NCBI GenBank assembly: GCA_009103225.1
Contig: RHPI01001168.1
Location: 508,933 to 572,932, forward strand
Length of the DNA: 64,000 bases
Reading direction: 5' to 3'
Source of the DNA: Chlorokybus atmophyticus
Lineage: Eukaryota > Streptophyta > Chlorokybophyceae > Chlorokybales > Chlorokybaceae
Shown: positions 59,776 through 64,000 of the stretch, in pieces
Layout: every line of letters begins with the position of its first letter
Position numbering within the stretch: position 1 is the stretch's first letter
The notes under the pieces: model-generated
Databases searched by the model: none
Told to the model about the DNA's origin: nothing
What the model saw: only the letters and a program-made list of their open reading frames with translations
Translations under genes and position numbers: made by a program

Positions 59776-61294
59776 CGTCGCAAAATGTTTCCCCTGCCGG
59801 CCGATTGAATATTGGCAACGGCCGTGCACCTGAGGATACTTATCTGGACTATCGACCTTCAGTCTATCGGCGATTTCGATTTAGGAACCTGAGCATAACG
59901 GCCGTCACCATTAGTTGGCGGCCGTCTGCATAAAGGGACGGACCCTAATTAATAGGTACCTGTCAGGTACTCAACAGTTAAGCAAAGGGGACTTGACCTA
60001 ACCAACAGGTAACTGACCGGTACCTGTCAGTTAGGTACCGGCAACTGTACGCTAATTGAGCGCAATTGTCAGGTACCTTAAGCTACCTACCGTACAATTA
60101 TGTGTACCTTCAAAGGTACCTGCTGGTACCTCAGTCATGATTAGGTGTCACACGTGATTGTCGTCATTAGCTGTGCAAGAATGTGACAAATAATACAAAA
60201 CAAAAAAACAAAATAAATTACAGTGTAATATATTGAGCTACTACTACTACTGCTAGTACAACTAGACTACCACTACTGCTACCACTACCACTACTGCTAC
60301 TACTACCTTATGTACTATTGCTAGTACTACCCTTATACTGAGCTGCGGCTCCTGCACCGCCCACTCCAGCTCCGCCGCCGCTGCCGCCGCCTGGCCTGGC
60401 CTAGCATGGCATGGCATGGCATGGCCGCCCTAAGGCAAGGAGGGTGGCTAGATGGCATGCGGTGTTGCGCGTAGTACAACGTCAGACAGCAACTAAGCTG
60501 ACCTGCTGTTAGCCGTTGCTGCCGCCGCCGCCGCCGCCGCCCACAACGCTCTGTTTAACTTCAAGCCGTTGAGCGTTTGAATAACTTGGGCAGCCCAGGT
60601 TATTAAAAAGCGTTGTCGAAATGTGACTCGCAACGGCATTATCGTATTATTATAATGGTACGAAAGTACCATTCTCGCAATGGCACTATCGTACCATTAA
60701 TATGGTACGATAGTGCCATTGCGACAATGGCACTGTTCATACCATTGACATAGTACGGCGGCTGCATTGTACCAGCGTCTCGACTTGCCGACCTTTAGGG
60801 ACCGGCGGTCACTTGCTTATCATACTTGACACACAATAAGTAGGTCGCCACCGCGTTAAGTGCACCACCGGCGATCGGCCGTCACTTGAAAAACGTGGTA
60901 AGGTCACCTGATAGGGATTAACGGTGACTGGCTTGCCAAAGTAGGCAGGCCGTCACGCATACTTTTCGACGGTCAGGGTACGACCGACGGTCGGCCGTCA
61001 CTGTATGTGACCAAAACGTGACTTATCTGCTATACAGATAGATCGCCATCGCGCAAATGGGACGACCGACAATTGGCCGTCACCTTAAAGTGCGGTGTTG
61101 CCGTCACAGGCAGGCCGCCGTCGATTGTACTTATCGATCGACCGCTTGCCATCGGTATATGTTGCTTGATAGTAACGGCCGTCCTGAAAAGTCCCTTTCT
61201 GGACGAATCCGTTACGTCAAGTAGGGTCAGACAGGGTCAGGCACCCGTCAGTCCCTCAATCCCTTGTCAGTCACCGTGTAAAATGTGCAACGAC
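59776..61294 (-). mobile_element. 1.5 kb non-autonomous derivative of the large transposon, inverted
   Basis: It starts with an inverted B end (CGTCGCAAAATGTTTCCCC, then GGCAACGGCCGTGCACCTGA), followed by TACCTGTCAGGTAC subterminal repeats (59940-60150), a CTACTACTACC tract (60238-60310), a GTACCATT palindrome cluster (60640-60770) and GACCGGCGGTCAC/GGCCGTCAC repeats. It finishes with an inverted A end (GTCAGTCACCGTGTAAAATG). No coding gene inside. Order of parts matches the ends of the 14.2 kb element. Confidence 0.65.
60675..60724. repeat. 50-bp palindrome of the GTACCATT family
   Basis: The inverted repeat begins TCGCAATGGCACTATCG and ends with its complement; the centre is CCATTAATATGG. 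It sits in a run of similar, less perfect units. Confidence 0.85.
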
Positions 61295-61944
61295 ATGAAG
61301 AGTTCGACAAGAGCCGTGATCTGACTTTGCGTGACCTCGCCACAAACGAGAAACGACGCTTGGAAGCGTGATATGAAAGACATATGGCGCAGATGTCAGA
61401 TTCATCAGCGTGTTTATGGGATTACCATACGATTTCCTGGAGGCTCGGTGGTTTGGCGGCAAAGCTCTGTGAGGTAGGGGAGTAGATATTGTTGCTTTAT
61501 TCGCCAAAATGTCGCAAACCATTTAAGTTACAGATATTTAACGTGCCGTACGGCGCGCCAACAGGCTGAAGCTGCTTTGGCCATCATCGTATTGACGACA
61601 CACCATTGTGGCAACCGCCATTGGCGAACGCTACCTTCACAAAGAGGACGTGCGCCTGCAGATGTGTGGTACGCCCGCGCTTCTCTTGACCAACATGAAA
61701 GTTGGGCAGGAGAAGGCTAAATTGGGCGTTGATGGCGCGCTATGGACGTTTAGACTTTGTTTACTCAATAAGTCATTAAAACGTTTTGCTGAGCGCATAA
61801 TAAGGATGACTCATTTGCTTTGTTGGCTTTGCGCTGCGTTTGTGCTAACCATGCTGATGTGCACGCACACGCACATGTACGAGAGATCAACCATGCAGCT
61901 GCTGGCACACATACACACATGCATCACATATTCGATGCTAGCAT
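61295..61944. other. 650-bp spacer between two inverted transposon derivatives
   Basis: This DNA lies between the facing A ends. A plus-strand frame from 61608 (MATAIGERYLHKEDVRLQ, then GTPALLLTNMKVGQEKAK) has protein-like composition for about 65 residues and then runs into CA repeats. Not recognised; it could be a fragment of a longer decayed gene. Confidence 0.35.
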
Positions 61945-62405
61945 CGTCGCAAATTTTACACGGTGACTGACCAGGGACTGAGGGACTAACGAGTGCCTGA
62001 CCCTACCTGACCGTACCTAACCTAGACGACTTGGGCCATGAAGGGATTGACTAGACTGCCGGTGTATATTGTGGATAACAATCAATGGCCGACGGCCTAT
62101 CATACAATATAATGGACTGCTGCTTGCCTGTCATGACCTGCTTGTATTATATGTCGACGGCCGACCGCCGGTCGTACGGCACCCGCGGCGGCGACCTACC
62201 TGTTATGGCAATAAAGTCACCTCTCAGTCTCCTAATTTCGACAAATAATACGGAATATTTACGTAGTTAATACAACCGACCGCCGTTCGTATAGCATTTT
62301 ACGACGGTGATGTATCAACAATGGCAAGCAAGTGACTTATCAGTCCCAACTTAAGGACGAGCGATGGTGGTGAGTTACGACAAGTACCGATATATGATAC
62401 GATGG

Positions 62406-62450
62406 AAGTTTCGTCTCAAGACGATGGGCCATCGTCTTGAGACGAAACTT
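62406..62450. repeat. Perfect 22-bp hairpin with 1-nt loop
   Basis: AAGTTTCGTCTCAAGACG begins the left arm, and the right arm is its exact complement with a single G between. It lies inside the 1.75 kb element just before the GTACCATT palindromes. Confidence 0.9.
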
Positions 62451-63003
62451 ATCGGGTACGATGGTACCATTGATATAGTACAGCAATACCATTACAATGG
62501 TACCATTGTATTGGTACTTTTGTACCATTACAATAGTAGGATCGTACCATCGTAATGGTACAATGGTGTCATAAGGGAAATCGTTGAGTTTTTAAACTCA
62601 ACGGCCCCCTTGTGAATTTAAACGCTAAGCCGCAACACAACGCTCAACTGTGCAAGTTGACTGGCGCAGTAAAGCGTTGTGCTGCGGCGGCCGCGGCGGC
62701 AAGTATGTGCTTGTGTGCTTGTGCATGTCTTGTCGTGTAGTGCGCAGCAGCGCAGCCTGACCGCCCTTCCACCCTTCGTGTTGCAGGGCGGCCATCAGGC
62801 CAGGCCAAGTGGCGGCGGCGGCGGCGGCCGCCAGCAGGTGCGCTGTCGTTGTTGTTGTTGTTGTTGTGGTGGTGGTGGTGGTGGTGGTGTGTATTTACTG
62901 TGTTGCGCCGCCCTACCTGACCGCCCCTCTTTCCTCAGGACGGCCAGGTTAGGAGGGCGGAAGCAGCAGGCCAGCGGCAGCAAAAGACTTAGCGGCGGCA
63001 GAT

Positions 63004-63096
63004 GGTAGTGTAGTAGGTAGTACTACTATCGTAGTAGTGTAGTAGTATACCGTAGTATGTTAGTAGTGGGGCTTGTACTTTGTAGGTGACAAGTAC

Positions 63097-63127
<31 letters not shown>

Positions 63128-63239
63128 GTAGTGTAGTAGGTAGTACTACTATCGTAGTAGTGTAGTAGTATACCATAGTATGTTAGTAGTGGGGCTTGTA
63201 CTTTGTAGGTGACAAGTATATATATATATATATATATAT
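63004..63239. repeat. Two-copy tandem repeat, unit about 118 bp, each ending in (TA)n
   Basis: The unit GTAGTGTAGTAGGTAGTAC...GTGACAAGTA followed by (TA)10-14 occurs twice with one internal base change. Confidence 0.9.
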
Positions 63240-63793
63240 GACTGTGATGTAATCAAGTTGTGATATGTGATTGCCGTCTTGCACAATCGATGTCACACAA
63301 ACGCGGTATCTACTCATCACTGACGGTAGTTTAAGGTACCGTTAGTCATAACTAGGTACTTGGCTGTTAGGGACAGTTACCACAAAGTTGCCGGTACCTA
63401 ACCAATAAGTACCGGTCAGATGCCTGTTAGTTAGGCTAAGTCACCTTTGCTTGACTGATAGGTATCTTATAGGTACCGGTTAGTTATTACAAGTCCTTTT
63501 TGCTTGACTGATAAGTACCTGACAGGTACCTATCCATCTAAGTCAGTCCCTTTGTGTAAACGGCCGGGGACGGCCGTTATACTCACGTCTCTGTATCAAG
63601 ATTACAGGTGGACTGAGCCACGACAGTCCAAATGAGTATCCTCAGGTGCACGGCCGTTACCAGTATTTAATCAGCCAGCAGGGGAAACATTTTGCGGAGA
63701 TATTGCTGTGTTACTGTATGCAGTGTATATGCAGCATGTGCTAGCAATAGTGTGTATGACCAGCAACAAATAGCTTGTCAACTTGTCAAGCCA

Positions 63794-63862
63794 TTCCTCG
63801 TCTCATCATCGTTACCGAAGCTGACGACACTTGAAGTTCGGTATTGATGATGAGATGAGGAG
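63794..63862. repeat. Foldback with about 27-bp arms and short loop
   Basis: The left arm contains CTCGTCTCATCATCGTTACC and the right arm GGTATTGATGATGAGATGAG. They pair at roughly 22 of 27 positions around a 15-nt loop. It lies just outside the 1.75 kb element. Confidence 0.7.
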
Positions 63863-64000
63863 AAGGCTCGTGGTGGATCTGGCAGGCCCAAGGTTTGAGG
63901 CGCTTTAGAGTAAAGGAGGGTACAGTATGTGTGGCGGTAAATGAAGATGTGCGCAATGCTTTGGCAAAGGTGAGTCAGGGGGGCAAAGGGGGGGGGGGGG

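Larger units (their letters stand above)
61945..63696 (+). mobile_element. 1.75 kb non-autonomous derivative of the large transposon
   Basis: It starts with an A end (CGTCGCAAATTTTACACGG, GACTGAGGGACT) and CGGCCGACCGCCGGTCG repeats, then the palindromes at 62355-62570, GTT/GTG and GTAGTA tracts (62845-63240), GGTACCGGTTAGTTA subterminal repeats (63330-63540), and a B end (CAAGATTACAGGTGG, GTGCACGGCCGTTACC, terminal TTTTGCGG). It has the same orientation as the 14.2 kb element but carries no genes. Confidence 0.7.

Overview
The window is nuclear DNA from a eukaryote, most probably a green alga (Chlorophyta). The reasons are spliced genes with short GT-AG and some GC-AG introns, plastid and thylakoid-lumen type targeting peptides, plant-style EMC4 and BRWD genes, TGTAA-type polyadenylation motifs after some stops, and abundant TGCATGCA, CA/TG and CAG/CTG simple repeats. 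The species is not identifiable from what I can read. There is no prokaryotic operon structure. Two assembly gaps are present (23503-24274 and 35084-35109).

Layout. 1-550: decayed retroelement tail. 552-7000: repeat-rich DNA with one minus-strand gene carrying RPxSA repeats (3454-4734). 7003-8079: a complete six-exon EMC4 gene. 10675-11898: a plastid-type M23 metallopeptidase (minus). 12761-14379: a TA-flanked element filled with AT-rich microsatellite. 16680-18280: a broken Tigger/pogo transposase. 18655-32822: a large multi-gene DNA transposon. 33150-33560: a decayed gene. 35439-36327: a thylakoid-type one-pass membrane protein. 36807-38804: an OTU deubiquitinase. 39577-40959: coiled-coil and SAP-like exons. 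42365-48508: a BRWD/PHIP-type WD40-bromodomain gene. 49740-52218: a lumen-targeted methyltransferase. 52280-52876: a broken reverse transcriptase. 53880-57910: three poorly recognised genes, the last with Tic22-like features. 59776-63696: two short transposon derivatives in opposite orientation.

The most interesting object is the 14.2 kb element at 18655-32822. It appears to carry a Plavaka-like transposase with an N-terminal zinc finger (plus strand), plus unusual cargo: a zinc-finger/Tudor-like protein, an OTU cysteine protease, a RING-type zinc protein, a coiled-coil acidic protein, and a seven-exon gene of unknown family. Its two ends differ in subterminal sequence (called A and B here). 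The same A/B pairing recurs in the two gene-less copies at 59776-61294 and 61945-63696, which look like non-autonomous derivatives mobilised by the same machinery. All three carry long GTACCATT/AATGGTAC palindromes. The host genes around it look intact and ordinary by comparison.
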